Position numbers and translations under genes: made by a program
Notes under the pieces: model-generated
Seen by the model: only the letters and a program-made list of their open reading frames with translations
Databases searched by the model: none
What the model was told of the DNA's origin: nothing
Part shown: positions 1 to 8,983 of the stretch, piece by piece
How the letters are laid out: every line of letters begins with the position of its first letter
Numbering within the stretch: the stretch's first letter is position 1
Origin: Ectobacillus panaciterrae DSM 19096
Lineage (GTDB): Bacteria > Bacillota > Bacilli > Bacillales > Bacillaceae_G
Length of the DNA stretch: 52,871 nt
Direction: 5' to 3'
NCBI RefSeq assembly: GCF_000430785.1
Contig: NZ_KE387254.1
Location: forward strand, 1-52,871

Positions 1-157
1 CCTCCGCCACAAAAAGGCAAAAAGCGCCTTTTAGGGCGGAGAACCTTGGTCTCTGCACCTGAACGAGCCGGTTGCGCTTTTCCTGGTGTCCAGCTCCGCC
101 GGCTAGGCACTGCCACCTAAGGTTCTCCGCCTAAACAAGCCGGCTCCGCTTTTCCTA
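1..157 (+). repeat. Family A palindromic intergenic repeat, copy 1
   Basis: This GC-rich stretch contains CTCCGCC, then AAAAAGGC-AAAAAGC-GCCTTTT, then GGCGGAG, which fold into nested hairpin arms. They are followed by the family hallmarks GAACGAGCCGG, GCGCTTTTC, GTGTCCAGCTCCGCCGG and a second partial unit ending in GCTTTTCC. The same modules recur near 0.95-1.17, 5.13-5.39, 37.4, 40.8 and 49.0-49.4 kb, always between genes. The copy may continue beyond the left edge of the window. Confidence 0.85.
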
Positions 158-199
158 AAATGTAACAAATTTTTCACACATTTGTTCGTTTTATGCAAT

Positions 200-223
200 G
201 TTTATAGGTTAAATTATGAGTAT
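200..223 (+). promoter_or_regulatory. Candidate SigB-type promoter of hpf
   Basis: GTTTAT, a 12-base gap and GAGTAT resemble the general-stress sigma-B consensus (GTTTAA and GGGTAT), each with one mismatch. In B. subtilis the long-form hpf gene (yvyD) is under sigma-B and sigma-H control, which makes the match plausible. A small hairpin (TTCGGC/GCCGAA, 303-320) lies in the leader. Confidence 0.35.
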
Positions 224-355
224 AGATACATCTTCTCTTTCAACATTTTTCGATATTTTTTTTATAAATTTTGGATTTTTTTCTGAATGATTGGAAGGGA
301 TGTTCGGCCTTTGTGCCGAATATAGTATGTATAGCTTGAAAGGAGGAGTTCACCT

Positions 356-889
356 ATGAAATTCAACATTCGTGGTGAGAACATTGAAGTAACTCCGGCA
401 TTAGGAGAATATGTGGAGAAAAAGCTGAGCAAGCTTGACCGCTACTTTGACACATTCCCGGAAATTAAGGTTAACTTGCGAGTATACTCTGACAAGCAGC
501 GCGTAGAGGTGACGATTCCTTTCTCAGATTTGATGCTTCGCGCGGAAGAAACTCATGATGATATGTATGCCGCTATTGATCTCGTTGTAGATAAATTAGA
601 GCGACAAATCCGTAAGCATAAAACGAAGGTGAACCGCAAAATTCGCACGAAAGCAGTGTTTGTAGGGACGGAAGCGCTGGTTGCCGTACAGGAAGAAGTG
701 GAAGAAGACGATATCGAACTTGTTCGTACGAAGCGATTCGATTTGAAACCTATGGATGTGGAAGAAGCGGTTCTGCAAATGAACATGCTTGGCCATAACT
801 TCTTCGTTTTCACAAACTCCGATACAAATGAAACAAACGTCGTATATACTCGCAGAGACGGTAAATACGGTTTGATTGAAACGAAATAA
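356..889 (+). CDS. hpf: Ribosome hibernation promoting factor, long form
   Basis: The 177-residue protein has the two-domain layout of long HPF. An N-terminal ribosome-binding domain (about residues 1-100, beginning MKFNIRGENIEVTPALGEYV) is joined by an acidic linker to a C-terminal dimerisation domain (about 120-177, with the PMDVEEAVLQMNMLGHNFF segment). In this family the protein pairs 70S ribosomes into inactive 100S dimers when growth stops. AAAGGAGGAG lies just upstream of the ATG, and a strong terminator follows at 895-925, so the gene looks monocistronic. Its place before secA matches B. subtilis yvyD-secA-prfB. Confidence 0.95.
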   Translation: MKFNIRGENIEVTPALGEYVEKKLSKLDRYFDTFPEIKVNLRVYSDKQRVEVTIPFSDLMLRAEETHDDMYAAIDLVVDKLERQIRKHKTKVNRKIRTKAVFVGTEALVAVQEEVEEDDIELVRTKRFDLKPMDVEEAVLQMNMLGHNFFVFTNSDTNETNVVYTRRDGKYGLIETK

Positions 890-894
890 CGCAC

Positions 895-925
895 AAAAAG
901 CGCAGCTGAGGCAGCTGCGCTTTTT
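895..925 (+). terminator. Rho-independent terminator after hpf
   Basis: AAAAAGCGCAGCTG pairs perfectly with CAGCTGCGCTTTTT around a three-base loop, with a T tract at the 3' side. The A tract on the left could let it act in both directions. Confidence 0.9.
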
Positions 926-949
926 ATTATGGTTATGAGAAAACAAAAG

Positions 950-1176
950 AAGGGCTGCACAAAGGAAAAGAAGGGCTGCACAAAGGCAAAAAGCGCCTTT
1001 TTGGGTGGAGAACCTCTGCCTTCCGGAGCTGAACGAGCCGATTCCGCTTTTCGTGATGTCCAGCTCCGCCGGCTAGGTGCTGCCACCAGAGAACCTCTAC
1101 CACATAAAGGCAAAACGCGCCTTTAAGGGTAGAGAACCTCTGGTTCTGCACCTGAACGAGCCGGCTCCGCTTTTCT
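950..1176 (+). repeat. Family A palindromic intergenic repeat, copy 2 (two units)
   Basis: Two successive units share the AAAGGC...GCCTTT hairpin core and the GAACGAGCCG...CGCTTTTC ending, linked by GTCCAGCTCCGCCGGCTAGG. The second unit contains CCACATAAAGGC near 1100, which matches the sequence at which family C elements sit in the copies near 40.8 and 49.1 kb, so it shows an unoccupied site. The block ends directly at the secA -35 box. Confidence 0.85.
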
Positions 1177-1177
1177 C

Positions 1178-1206
1178 TTGACAAGTGCATGCGGGCATAG
1201 TATTGT
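1178..1206 (+). promoter_or_regulatory. SigA-type promoter of secA
   Basis: A perfect TTGACA is followed by a 17-base spacer and TATTGT. It starts two bases after the family A repeat ends and lies about 110 bases before the secA start. Confidence 0.75.
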
Positions 1207-1313
1207 TGTCATATTTATAGTTCAAGTGTTACAATTATTTGTGGGTTTCTATCGATATTTTCATCTTGCTCAAAAGATTTTCTTATATATCTCACAAAGA
1301 GGAGCGTATTCCT

Positions 1314-3821
1314 ATGATTGGTATTTTGAAAAAGGTATTTGATACGAACCAGCGCCAAATCAATCGCATGCAAAAGATTGTAGATCAGGTTGATGCGCTT
1401 GGTCCGGAAATGACAAACTTAACAGATGAACAATTAAAAGCGAAAACACCGGAATTCAAGGAGCGTCTCGCGAAGGGAGAAACAGTGGATGATTTGCTGC
1501 CGGAAGCATTTGCCGTAGTTCGGGAAGCTGCTACCCGCATTCTTGGCATGCGCCCGTATCCGGTACAAATCATGGGCGGTATCTCGCTTCATGAAGGGAA
1601 TATCTCTGAGATGAAAACAGGGGAAGGTAAAACATTAACTTCCACTATGCCTGTGTATTTAAATGCCTTGACCGGAAAAGGCGTTCATGTTGTGACAGTC
1701 AACGAATACCTGGCGCATCGTGACGCGAATGAAATGGGACAGCTGCATGAGTTCCTTGGTTTAACGGTCGGCTTGAACTTAAACAGCATGTCACGCGAAG
1801 AAAAGCAAGAGGCGTATGCTGCGGACATTACGTACAGCACAAATAATGAGCTAGGCTTTGATTACTTGCGCGATAACATGGTTTTGTACAAAGAACAGCG
1901 CGTACAGCGTCCGCTTCATTATGCCGTAATCGATGAAGTAGACTCCATCTTAATCGATGAAGCGCGTACGCCGCTCATCATTTCCGGACAAGCCAAAAAA
2001 TCCGCGGAGCTGTATTTATTCGCAAATGCTTTCGTGCGTACGCTCCGTCAGGAAACAGATTTCTCTTATGATGAAAAAACAAAGAATGTCATGCTGACAG
2101 AAGAGGGCATTAACAAAGCGGAAAAATCATTCCATGTAGAAAATTTATTCGATTTGAAGCATGTAACATTGCTTCATCATATTAACCAAGCATTGCGCGC
2201 TCACGTAGTCATGAGTCTCGATATTGATTACGTTGTGCAAGACGGCGAGATCGTAATTGTAGACCAATTTACAGGCCGTCTTATGAAGGGACGCCGCTAC
2301 AGCGAAGGCTTGCATCAAGCGATTGAAGCAAAAGAAGGCGTGGAAATTCAAAATGAAAGCATGACGCTGGCAACCATTACGTTCCAGAACTACTTCCGTA
2401 TGTATGAAAAGCTTTCCGGTATGACGGGTACAGCGAAGACAGAGGAAGAAGAGTTCCGCAACATCTACAATATGCATGTTATTGTAATTCCTACAAATAG
2501 AGATATAGCGCGTGATGACCGCCCTGACTTGATTTTCAAGACGATGGAAGGAAAATTTAACGCCGTTGTAGAGGATATCGTAGAGCGCTACAAAAAAGGC
2601 CAGCCTGTGCTTGTAGGTACGGTTGCGATTGAAACATCTGAATTAATTTCCAAAATGCTTCTGCGCAAAGGCGTAAAACATAACATATTGAACGCGAAAA
2701 ACCATGCGCGCGAAGCGGATATCATTGCGGATGCCGGTCAAAAGGGCTCGGTTACAATCGCTACAAACATGGCGGGCCGCGGTACGGATATTAAGCTCGG
2801 CGAAGGCGTGAAAGAGGTTGGCGGTCTTGCGGTTATCGGTACAGAACGTCATGAAAGCCGACGCATCGATAACCAGCTGCGCGGACGTTCCGGCCGTCAA
2901 GGAGATTCGGGGGTTACGCAATTCTATCTTTCCATGGAAGATGAATTGATGCGCCGTTTCGGTTCTGACAATATGAGAATGATGATGGACCGCCTTGGCA
3001 TGGACGATTCTCAGCCGATTGAAAGCAAGATGGTATCACGTGCCGTAGAGTCTGCGCAAAAACGCGTAGAGGGTAATAACTACGATGCGCGTAAACAATT
3101 GCTTCAATACGACGACGTGCTTCGCCAGCAGCGCGAGGTTATTTACAAGCAGCGTCAAGATGTATTGGAATCCGAAAATCTGCGCAGCATTATTGAAGAC
3201 ATGATTCATGGCACAATTGAACGCGCAGTGGGTACTCATACAATAGAGGAGCTTGACGAAGATTGGAACATCAAAGGCTTGATTGACTATCTAGAAGCAT
3301 CCGTCCTTGAAGAAGGCGACGTAACAGAGGATGAGCTTCGCCGTCTGGCACCGGAAGAAATGACGGACCTTATCTTCGGCAAGGTAAAACAGCACTACGA
3401 TGCGAAGGAAGAAATACTTCCATACGAGCAAATGCGCGAGTTTGAAAAGGTTGTTGTGCTTCGTGTGGTAGATACGAAGTGGATGGATCACATCGATGCG
3501 ATGGATCATTTGCGCGAAGGTATCCACTTGCGCGCTTACGGCCAAATCGACCCGCTTCGCGAATACCAAATGGAAGGCTTCGCTATGTTTGAGGCAATGA
3601 TTGCTGCTATTGAAGAAGAGATAGCCCGTTACATCATGAAGGCACAAATCGAAAATAACCTGGAGCGCCAAGAAGTAGCGCAAGGTGAAGCAGTTCACCA
3701 AGGCGACGGCGAGGAAGTAAAGCGCAAGCCTGTTGTGAAAAACGATCAAATAGGCCGCAACGATCCATGTCCGTGCGGAAGCGGCAAAAAGTATAAGAGC
3801 TGCCATGGAATTATAAAATAA
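1314..3821 (+). CDS. secA: Protein translocase ATPase SecA
   Basis: SecA is the motor ATPase that drives preproteins through SecYEG. The 835-residue product shows the Walker A motif MKTGEGKT (about residue 100-107), a DEVD box followed by [14 protein letters not shown] (about 206), the second nucleotide-binding domain with [13 protein letters not shown], and the C-terminal zinc-binding tail [15 protein letters not shown] chose the ATG at 1314 because AAAGAGGAG lies nine bases upstream and [10 protein letters not shown] matches SecA N-termini; upstream in-frame starts add residues not found in the family. It has its own promoter at 1178-1206, and prfB follows. Confidence 0.97.
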   Translation: MIGILKKVFDTNQRQINRMQKIVDQVDALGPEMTNLTDEQLKAKTPEFKERLAKGETVDDLLPEAFAVVREAATRILGMRPYPVQIMGGISLHEGNISEMKTGEGKTLTSTMPVYLNALTGKGVHVVTVNEYLAHRDANEMGQLHEFLGLTVGLNLNSMSREEKQEAYAADITYSTNNELGFDYLRDNMVLYKEQRVQRPLHYAVIDEVDSILIDEARTPLIISGQAKKSAELYLFANAFVRTLRQETDFSYDEKTKNVMLTEEGINKAEKSFHVENLFDLKHVTLLHHINQALRAHVVMSLDIDYVVQDGEIVIVDQFTGRLMKGRRYSEGLHQAIEAKEGVEIQNESMTLATITFQNYFRMYEKLSGMTGTAKTEEEEFRNIYNMHVIVIPTNRDIARDDRPDLIFKTMEGKFNAVVEDIVERYKKGQPVLVGTVAIETSELISKMLLRKGVKHNILNAKNHAREADIIADAGQKGSVTIATNMAGRGTDIKLGEGVKEVGGLAVIGTERHESRRIDNQLRGRSGRQGDSGVTQFYLSMEDELMRRFGSDNMRMMMDRLGMDDSQPIESKMVSRAVESAQKRVEGNNYDARKQLLQYDDVLRQQREVIYKQRQDVLESENLRSIIEDMIHGTIERAVGTHTIEELDEDWNIKGLIDYLEASVLEEGDVTEDELRRLAPEEMTDLIFGKVKQHYDAKEEILPYEQMREFEKVVVLRVVDTKWMDHIDAMDHLREGIHLRAYGQIDPLREYQMEGFAMFEAMIAAIEEEIARYIMKAQIENNLERQEVAQGEAVHQGDGEEVKRKPVVKNDQIGRNDPCPCGSGKKYKSCHGIIK

Positions 3822-3957
3822 AATAGAAAAGCTTTTTCACTCTGCTGATATTTTCTTCAAAAAGATATTTTGCCATAAAATATGCAGTGTATGTTACTGA
3901 GGGCAAGATTAGAGGGAAGTATCTCCGGAAAGATTAACGCTACACAAGAAGCAATTT

Positions 3958-3991
3958 GCAAACTCTCTCTGCGGATGCAGGGAGAGTTTGC
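3958..3991 (+). other. 15-bp stem-loop between secA and prfB
   Basis: GCAAACTCTCTCTGC and GCAGGGAGAGTTTGC form a 15-bp stem (one G-T pair) closed by GGAT, 31 bases before prfB. No T run follows (GTTGTTTAC), so it is a poor intrinsic terminator. It could be an RNA-processing or attenuation structure in the prfB leader, or a terminator remnant. Confidence 0.6.
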
Positions 3992-4021
3992 GTTGTTTAC
4001 TACGTAATAGAGGTGACGTAT

Positions 4022-5123
4022 ATGGAATTGGTAGAAATTAGACAAGAGCTTGAAAAAATGGCTAAGCGATTAGCTGACTTTAGGGGGTCTCTTTGACCTC
4101 GCTAACAAGCAAACGCGCATTGAAGAGCTAGAGGAAATCATGATGGGTCCGACGTTTTGGGATGACCAGCGCGGCGCTCAAACAGTTATTAACGAAGCGA
4201 ACGCACTAAAAGATATGGTAGGAAAATTCACAGATTTAAGTGAAACGTATGAAAACCTTGAGCTTACTCATGATCTTGTAAAAGAAGAATATGATGAAGA
4301 ATTAAAAGACGAGCTTGAAATAGAAGTAAAACGCCTGCTCAATGAAATGAATGAGTATGAGCTGCAGCTTTTATTGAGTGATGAGTACGATAAAAACAAT
4401 GCCATTCTTGAATTACATCCAGGCGCCGGCGGAACAGAATCACAGGATTGGGGTTCAATGCTGCTTCGTATGTATACGCGTTGGGCGGAGAAGAGAGGCT
4501 TCAAGGTTGAAACGCTTGACTATCTTCCTGGTGACGAAGCGGGAATCAAGAGCGTTACGCTGCTCATTAAAGGCCATAACGCATACGGTTATTTAAAAGC
4601 GGAAAAAGGCGTTCACCGTCTTGTTCGTATTTCGCCGTTTGACTCTTCAGGCCGCCGTCATACATCCTTCGTTTCATGCGAAGTCATGCCTGAATTTGAC
4701 GAAAATATTGAAGTTGATATACGCACAGAGGACTTGAAGATCGACACATACCGTGCAAGCGGTGCGGGTGGACAGCACATCAATACGACGGATTCCGCTG
4801 TTCGTATTACGCATACTCCGACGAATACGGTTGTCACATGTCAGTCTGAGCGTTCTCAAATCAAGAACCGTGATAGAGCAATGAAAATGCTGCAAGCGAA
4901 GCTGTACCAAAAGAAATTGGAAGAACAACAGGCGGAGCTGGATGAAATTCGCGGTGAGCAAAAGGAAATCGGCTGGGGAAGCCAAATCCGCTCATATGTA
5001 TTCCATCCGTATTCTCTCGTGAAAGATCACCGCACAAGCACGGAGGTCGGAAACGTACAAGCTGTGATGGACGGAGAAATCAATGCGTTCATCGATGCAT
5101 ACTTGCGCTCCCGCATTTCCTAA
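4022..5123 (+). CDS. prfB: Peptide chain release factor 2 (programmed +1 frameshift)
   Basis: RF2 recognises UGA and UAA and releases the finished peptide. The first 24 codons (from ATG 4022) end in CTT-TGA at 4091-4096. An internal Shine-Dalgarno-like AGGGGG lies just upstream, and shifting +1 to read CTT-GAC continues into the long frame to 5123. This is the classical RF2 autoregulatory frameshift: low RF2 gives slow UGA decoding and more shifting. The body shows the ISPFDSSG recognition loop and the [13 protein letters not shown] catalytic GGQ. An annotation starting at 4140 would miss the true N-terminus. Confidence 0.95.
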
Positions 5124-5124
5124 G

Positions 5125-5395
5125 AAAAGCGGAATCGGCTTGGTCAGCTCCGGAAGGCAGAGGTTCTTCACCCAAAAAGGCGCTTTTTGCCTTTATGGGT
5201 GGAGGTTCTCTGACAGGAGGAGCTAGCCGATGGAGCTGGACACCAAGAAAAGCGGAGCCGGCTTGCCCAGGCGCAGAACCTAAGGTTCTCCGCCCTAAAA
5301 GGCGCTTTTTGCCTTTTTGTGGCGGAGGTTCTTAGGTGGCAGCGCCTAGCCGATGGAGCTGGACACCAAGAAAAGCGGAGCCGGCAGCGCCGGAC
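5125..5395 (-). repeat. Family A palindromic intergenic repeat, copy 3 (inverted, two units)
   Basis: Read on the minus strand this block shows the same modules as the other copies: GGTGTCCAGCTCCATCGGCTAG, GAACCTCCGCC, AAAGGCAAAAAGCGCC and GAGCCGG...CGCTTTTC. Two units lie head to tail. One unit carries the CTCCTCCTGTCAGAGAACC variant also seen in the composite copies near 40.8 and 49.1 kb. Confidence 0.85.
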
Positions 5396-5504
5396 ATAAA
5401 GAAAAAAGCCAACATAGCGTTGGCTTACATGGGGAATACGAGGCAAGATCGAAGAAACAACAGAGGATGACAGTTTTCTTTCTCGTATGGAGGATAAGAG
5501 AGGA

Positions 5505-5537
5505 AGAGAAGTTGAGAAGCGCAACTTCTCTTTTTTT
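5505..5537 (+). terminator. Rho-independent terminator after prfB
   Basis: AGAGAAGTTG and CAACTTCTCT form the stem and are followed by seven T residues. It probably ends transcription from secA/prfB through the repeat block. Confidence 0.8.
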
Positions 5538-5574
5538 ATGGGAGATGACTTAATCATAGCCTATATACATATTC

Positions 5575-5621
5575 GCCGTAAAAAGTAGAAAATTAAAAAA
5601 TATAGAGTGTGATTTTACGGC
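5575..5621 (+). other. Spaced inverted repeat upstream of the YitT-family gene
   Basis: GCCGTAAAA (5575-5583) and TTTTACGGC (5613-5621) are exact inverted copies, 29 AT-rich bases apart and about 100 bases before the next start codon. This could be an operator or a leader stem. I do not recognise the binding protein. Confidence 0.45.
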
Positions 5622-5722
5622 AAAGGCTGTGGGAATTACAGTTTCAATACAATTTTAAAATAGGAAAGTGTAAGCGGGGACAAAATAGGAAATATCGGTT
5701 TTTAGAAGGAGTACAAAGTATT

Positions 5723-6589
5723 ATGGGAAAAAAATATGCAGCACGGCATACAAATCCTGCTTTGCAAATCATTTTGGAATATTTATATATCATTATCGGA
5801 TCAGCCATGATCGCTCTTGCCTTTAACTTGTTCCTGCTCCCGAATAAAGTAGCTTCAGGAGGAGTCAGCGGTATTAGTACGATTTTAAAAACGCTGTTTA
5901 ATTGGGAGCCAGCTTATGTGCAATGGGCTTTCAATATCCCGCTGTTTATCGCAGGAGTGATTTTGCTCGGAAAACAGTTTGGAATCAAGACATTGGTGGG
6001 GACAATTTTCTTGCCGCTGGTCGTATTCTTGTCAAAGGATTTAGAGCCTGCTACCCACAATCCGCTGCTTGGATCGTTGTTCGGCGGCATCGGCGTCGGA
6101 CTTGGACTTGGTATTGTGTTTCGCGGCAAAGCTTCTACAGGCGGCACAGATTTGGCTGCGCAGATCATACATAAGTACACGGGCTTTACGCTTGGGCTGT
6201 GCGTTGCGGCTATTGACGGACTGATTGTAATAGCCTCTGCTATTGTATTCAGTTTAGAAGCAGGGATGTACGCGCTTATCGGTCTGTACGTAACGAGTAA
6301 AACAATTGATCTTGTACAAGTCGGTCTCGGGCGTTCGAAAATGGCCATCATCATTACGAAGGAAGAGGAAGAAGTCCGTAAAGGCATTCTGGAGAGCATT
6401 GACCGCGGGGTGACGAAACTGCCCGGAACAGGCGGTTTTACAGATGATGAACGCCCTGTATTAATGTGCGTGGTTGATCAAACCGAGTTCACAAAATTGA
6501 AACAACTCGTAAGAGGCCTTGATCCGTCAGCATTCGTTGTAGTAATGGATGCTTCAGAGGTATTGGGGGAAGGTTTTAAAAGAGCATAA
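5723..6589 (+). CDS. YitT-family integral membrane protein (YvjA-like)
   Basis: The product has 288 residues with about five hydrophobic segments in the first two thirds (for example IILEYLYIIIGSAMIALAF). A soluble C-terminal DUF2179-type domain follows (about 215-288, IIITKEEEEVRKGILE...VVDQTEFTKLKQLVRGLDP). The family's molecular function is not established. I chose the ATG at 5723 because GAAGGAGT lies ten bases upstream; an earlier in-frame start at 5609 adds a polar stretch without a good ribosome site. B. subtilis has the paralogue yvjA at this place, after prfB. Confidence 0.85.
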   Translation: MGKKYAARHTNPALQIILEYLYIIIGSAMIALAFNLFLLPNKVASGGVSGISTILKTLFNWEPAYVQWAFNIPLFIAGVILLGKQFGIKTLVGTIFLPLVVFLSKDLEPATHNPLLGSLFGGIGVGLGLGIVFRGKASTGGTDLAAQIIHKYTGFTLGLCVAAIDGLIVIASAIVFSLEAGMYALIGLYVTSKTIDLVQVGLGRSKMAIIITKEEEEVRKGILESIDRGVTKLPGTGGFTDDERPVLMCVVDQTEFTKLKQLVRGLDPSAFVVVMDASEVLGEGFKRA

Positions 6590-6646
6590 ATTCCTTATAA
6601 TGAATATGAGGAAATGTGTAATTCTGATAGATGGGGAGCGAAATGT

Positions 6647-6973
6647 ATGAAGAAAAAACTTCTTGTTGCTATGGTTGGAGCTGCGCTTGCTCTTAGCATG
6701 GGAGCTTGCGGAAAGAAAGAAGAAAGCAAACCTTCCGATACGACGCAAACAGCGAGCGGCGATGGAGAAAAGATTTATCAGCAAAGCTGTTCTAGCTGTC
6801 ATGGGGATAATCTGCAAGGGAAAATTGGTCCTTCTTTAGCGAAAGTCGGCGGCAAATATGAACAGGCAGACATTGAAAAAATCATCGCAAACGGACGCGG
6901 CGGCATGCCGGCCGGCGTCATCAAAGGCGCGGACGCCACAAAGGTTGCAGAATGGCTTTCAGGAAAAAAATAA
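6647..6973 (+). CDS. cccB: Cytochrome c-551 lipoprotein
   Basis: The 108-residue product begins with a lipoprotein signal ([20 protein letters not shown], lipid-modified Cys at 21). A polar linker and one c-type haem domain follow: CSSCH at 48-52 binds haem and the Met in GGMPAG is the probable axial ligand. It should act as a membrane-anchored electron carrier on the outer face, feeding cytochrome c oxidase. The ATG at 6647 is preceded by GGGGAG; a start at 6614 would bury the signal peptide. A terminator follows at 6984. Confidence 0.92.
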   Translation: MKKKLLVAMVGAALALSMGACGKKEESKPSDTTQTASGDGEKIYQQSCSSCHGDNLQGKIGPSLAKVGGKYEQADIEKIIANGRGGMPAGVIKGADATKVAEWLSGKK

Positions 6974-6983
6974 TGCTTTGGAG

Positions 6984-7020
6984 CCTTCTGTCTGAAGAGA
7001 CAGAAGGTTTTTTATTTTTT
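6984..7020 (+). terminator. Rho-independent terminator after cccB
   Basis: CCTTCTGTCT and AGACAGAAGG form a 10-bp stem, followed by an uninterrupted T-rich tail. Confidence 0.9.
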
Positions 7021-7291
7021 ATTAAATTTCCTTTATATTAAAAATCTCCTTGTTATTTCCATAAAATAAAATACGCTTTTTTATTTTGTAATTATAATAG
7101 TTGCATATATAATACCTTTTCTATTGTAACGTAACTGTAATATAAATGTAGCGGCATTTGAAAAATAATGATGTTACAATATAGAGCGGTAACTACTTTT
7201 CTGTGGTTTTGTGTAGAAATTTGCATGAAAGTCTTATATTTTCGTAGACTATGTCGAAAAGGACAAATTTCAAAAATTTGGGTGATGTATA
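7021..7291. other. AT-rich leader region upstream of ftsE
   Basis: This 271-base stretch holds no convincing gene. It is strongly AT-rich with several TATAAT-like strings. The best sigma-A candidate near ftsE is TTGTGT at 7209 with a 17-base spacer and TCTTAT, which is weak. A small inverted repeat (CAAATTT/AAATTTG, 7264-7280) lies just before the ftsE start. Confidence 0.35.
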
Positions 7292-7978
7292 ATGATAACA
7301 ATGACCAATGTGTATAAAACATATGCCAACGGCGTGCAGGCGGCGAACGGCATTACAGTGAAAATCAAGCAAGGCGAGTTTGTCTATGTAGTGGGACCGA
7401 GCGGCGCGGGTAAATCTACATTTACTAAAATGATGTACCGCGAGGAGAAACCGACAACTGGATCCATCAATGTAAACGGGTTGTCTTTAGAAACGCTTCA
7501 TGAGCGCGATATCCCGTATTTCCGTCGTCAAATCGGCGTGATTTTCCAAAACTTCCGTTTGCTTCCGAAGCTTACTGTTCACGAGAACGTAGCCTTTGCG
7601 CTTGAAGTAATTGAGGAAAAACGTGAAGTGATTGAGAAGCGGGTTGCAGAAGTATTGAAGCTTGTTAGACTTGACGACAAAGCTGATTCTCTTCCAAACC
7701 AGCTTTCTGGCGGCGAGCAGCAGCGTGTGGCAATTGCGCGCGCCATTGTAAATGAGCCGAAGGTTGTGATTGCGGACGAGCCGACAGGGAACTTGGATAT
7801 GGATACAGCGTGGGAGATTATGGACATTTTTAAAGAAATCAACAGTCAAGGAACAACGATTATTATGGCGACGCATAATGCTGAAATCGTAGATACGATT
7901 CGCCACCGCGTTCTTGCGATTGAAGGCGGAAAGATTGTCCGAGACGAGGTTGAGGGAGGATACGGATATGAAAGCTAA
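7292..7978 (+). CDS. ftsE: Cell-division ABC transporter ATPase FtsE
   Basis: FtsE is the cytoplasmic ATPase that with FtsX controls peptidoglycan hydrolases at the cell surface (CwlO in B. subtilis). The 228-residue product shows Walker [10 protein letters not shown] (about 37-45), Q-loop [10 protein letters not shown], signature LSGGEQQR, and Walker [13 protein letters not shown]. Its last 11 bases overlap the ftsX start, which is typical for this pair and implies translational coupling. Confidence 0.96.
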   Translation: MITMTNVYKTYANGVQAANGITVKIKQGEFVYVVGPSGAGKSTFTKMMYREEKPTTGSINVNGLSLETLHERDIPYFRRQIGVIFQNFRLLPKLTVHENVAFALEVIEEKREVIEKRVAEVLKLVRLDDKADSLPNQLSGGEQQRVAIARAIVNEPKVVIADEPTGNLDMDTAWEIMDIFKEINSQGTTIIMATHNAEIVDTIRHRVLAIEGGKIVRDEVEGGYGYES

Positions 7979-8861
7979 TACCTTTACTCGACATTTGCGC
8001 GAAGGCGTCAAGAGTCTGGCTCGTAACGGCTGGATGACGTTTGCCTCTGTCAGTGCAGTAACAATTACATTATTGCTTGTCGGCGTATTTTTAGCTGTTA
8101 TTATGAATATGAACCATTTTGCGTCCAAGGTAGAAAAGGACGTAGAGATTCGTGTGCACATTGATCCTGCTGCTTCAAAAGAGGATCAGAAAGCCTTAAA
8201 AGCGAATATAGAAAAAATTTCACAGATAGAATCCATTAAATATTCTTCTAAAGAAGCAGAGCTGAAGCGTGTCATTAAAAGCTTTGGAGACACTGGAAAG
8301 TCCTTTGAGCTGTTTGAGCAGGACAATCCGCTGAAGGATGTATATATTGTGAAAACAAAGCAGCCGCGTGATACGGCAAATGTTGCAGCAAAAATCGAGA
8401 AATTGAATTATGTCAGCAACGTACAGTACGGAAAAGGAGAAGTTGAAAAGCTGTTCAGTACTGTAAAGGTCGGACGAAATATCGGAATCGTATTGATTGC
8501 CGGTCTCTTATTCACGGCAATGTTCCTGATTTCCAATACAATTAAAATTACGATTTATGCAAGACGTACAGAAATCGAAATCATGAAGCTTGTCGGCGCG
8601 ACAAACTGGTTCATTCGCTGGCCGTTCTTGCTTGAAGGCTTATTCCTTGGTTTCCTAGGCTCCTTGCTGCCAATGGTGCTAATTATGTCAGCATACAGCT
8701 CTGTGCAGTCTGTACTGCAGGAAAAATTTGCGGGCACTATTTTTGAATTGCTTCCATACAGCCCGTTCATATTCCAATTGACAGGTCTGCTCATTTTAAT
8801 CGGCTGCTTAATCGGCATGTGGGGAAGCGTTATGTCCATCCGTAAATTTTTGAAGGTTTAA
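7968..8861 (+). CDS. ftsX: Cell-division ABC transporter permease FtsX
   Basis: The product has 297 residues with the FtsX topology: a cytoplasmic N-terminus, a first membrane helix (about 22-46), an extracellular loop (about 47-165) that in the family binds the hydrolase partner, and three further helices in the C-terminal half. The ATG at 7968 is preceded by GAGGGAGG and lies inside the end of ftsE. A hairpin with a short T run at 8920 may end the unit. Confidence 0.95.
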   Translation: MKANTFTRHLREGVKSLARNGWMTFASVSAVTITLLLVGVFLAVIMNMNHFASKVEKDVEIRVHIDPAASKEDQKALKANIEKISQIESIKYSSKEAELKRVIKSFGDTGKSFELFEQDNPLKDVYIVKTKQPRDTANVAAKIEKLNYVSNVQYGKGEVEKLFSTVKVGRNIGIVLIAGLLFTAMFLISNTIKITIYARRTEIEIMKLVGATNWFIRWPFLLEGLFLGFLGSLLPMVLIMSAYSSVQSVLQEKFAGTIFELLPYSPFIFQLTGLLILIGCLIGMWGSVMSIRKFLKV

Positions 8862-8919
8862 CGAGAAAAAGTTGCAAACATATTTCGTACAAGCTTATCA
8901 TATAGTAGACATAGGTACA

Positions 8920-8948
8920 GGCATCACACAATATGTGTGATGCCTTTT
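8920..8948 (+). terminator. Hairpin terminator after ftsX
   Basis: GGCATCACAC and GTGTGATGCC form a 10-bp stem followed by only four T residues, so some read-through into ctpB is likely. Confidence 0.65.
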
Positions 8949-8983
8949 GAGTACATAGTTGGAACCGGAAAGGAGATTCCGTA

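Noticed and set aside
929-1126. Plus-strand open frame with KKGCTKEKKGCTK repeats
   Set aside because: It is the translation of a family A repeat and short direct repeats after the hpf terminator; similar frames appear in every family A copy in different phases.
4140-5123. prfB starting at ATG 4140
   Set aside because: The 24-codon upstream frame with AGGGGG and CTT-TGA-C is the standard RF2 frameshift, so the gene starts at 4022.
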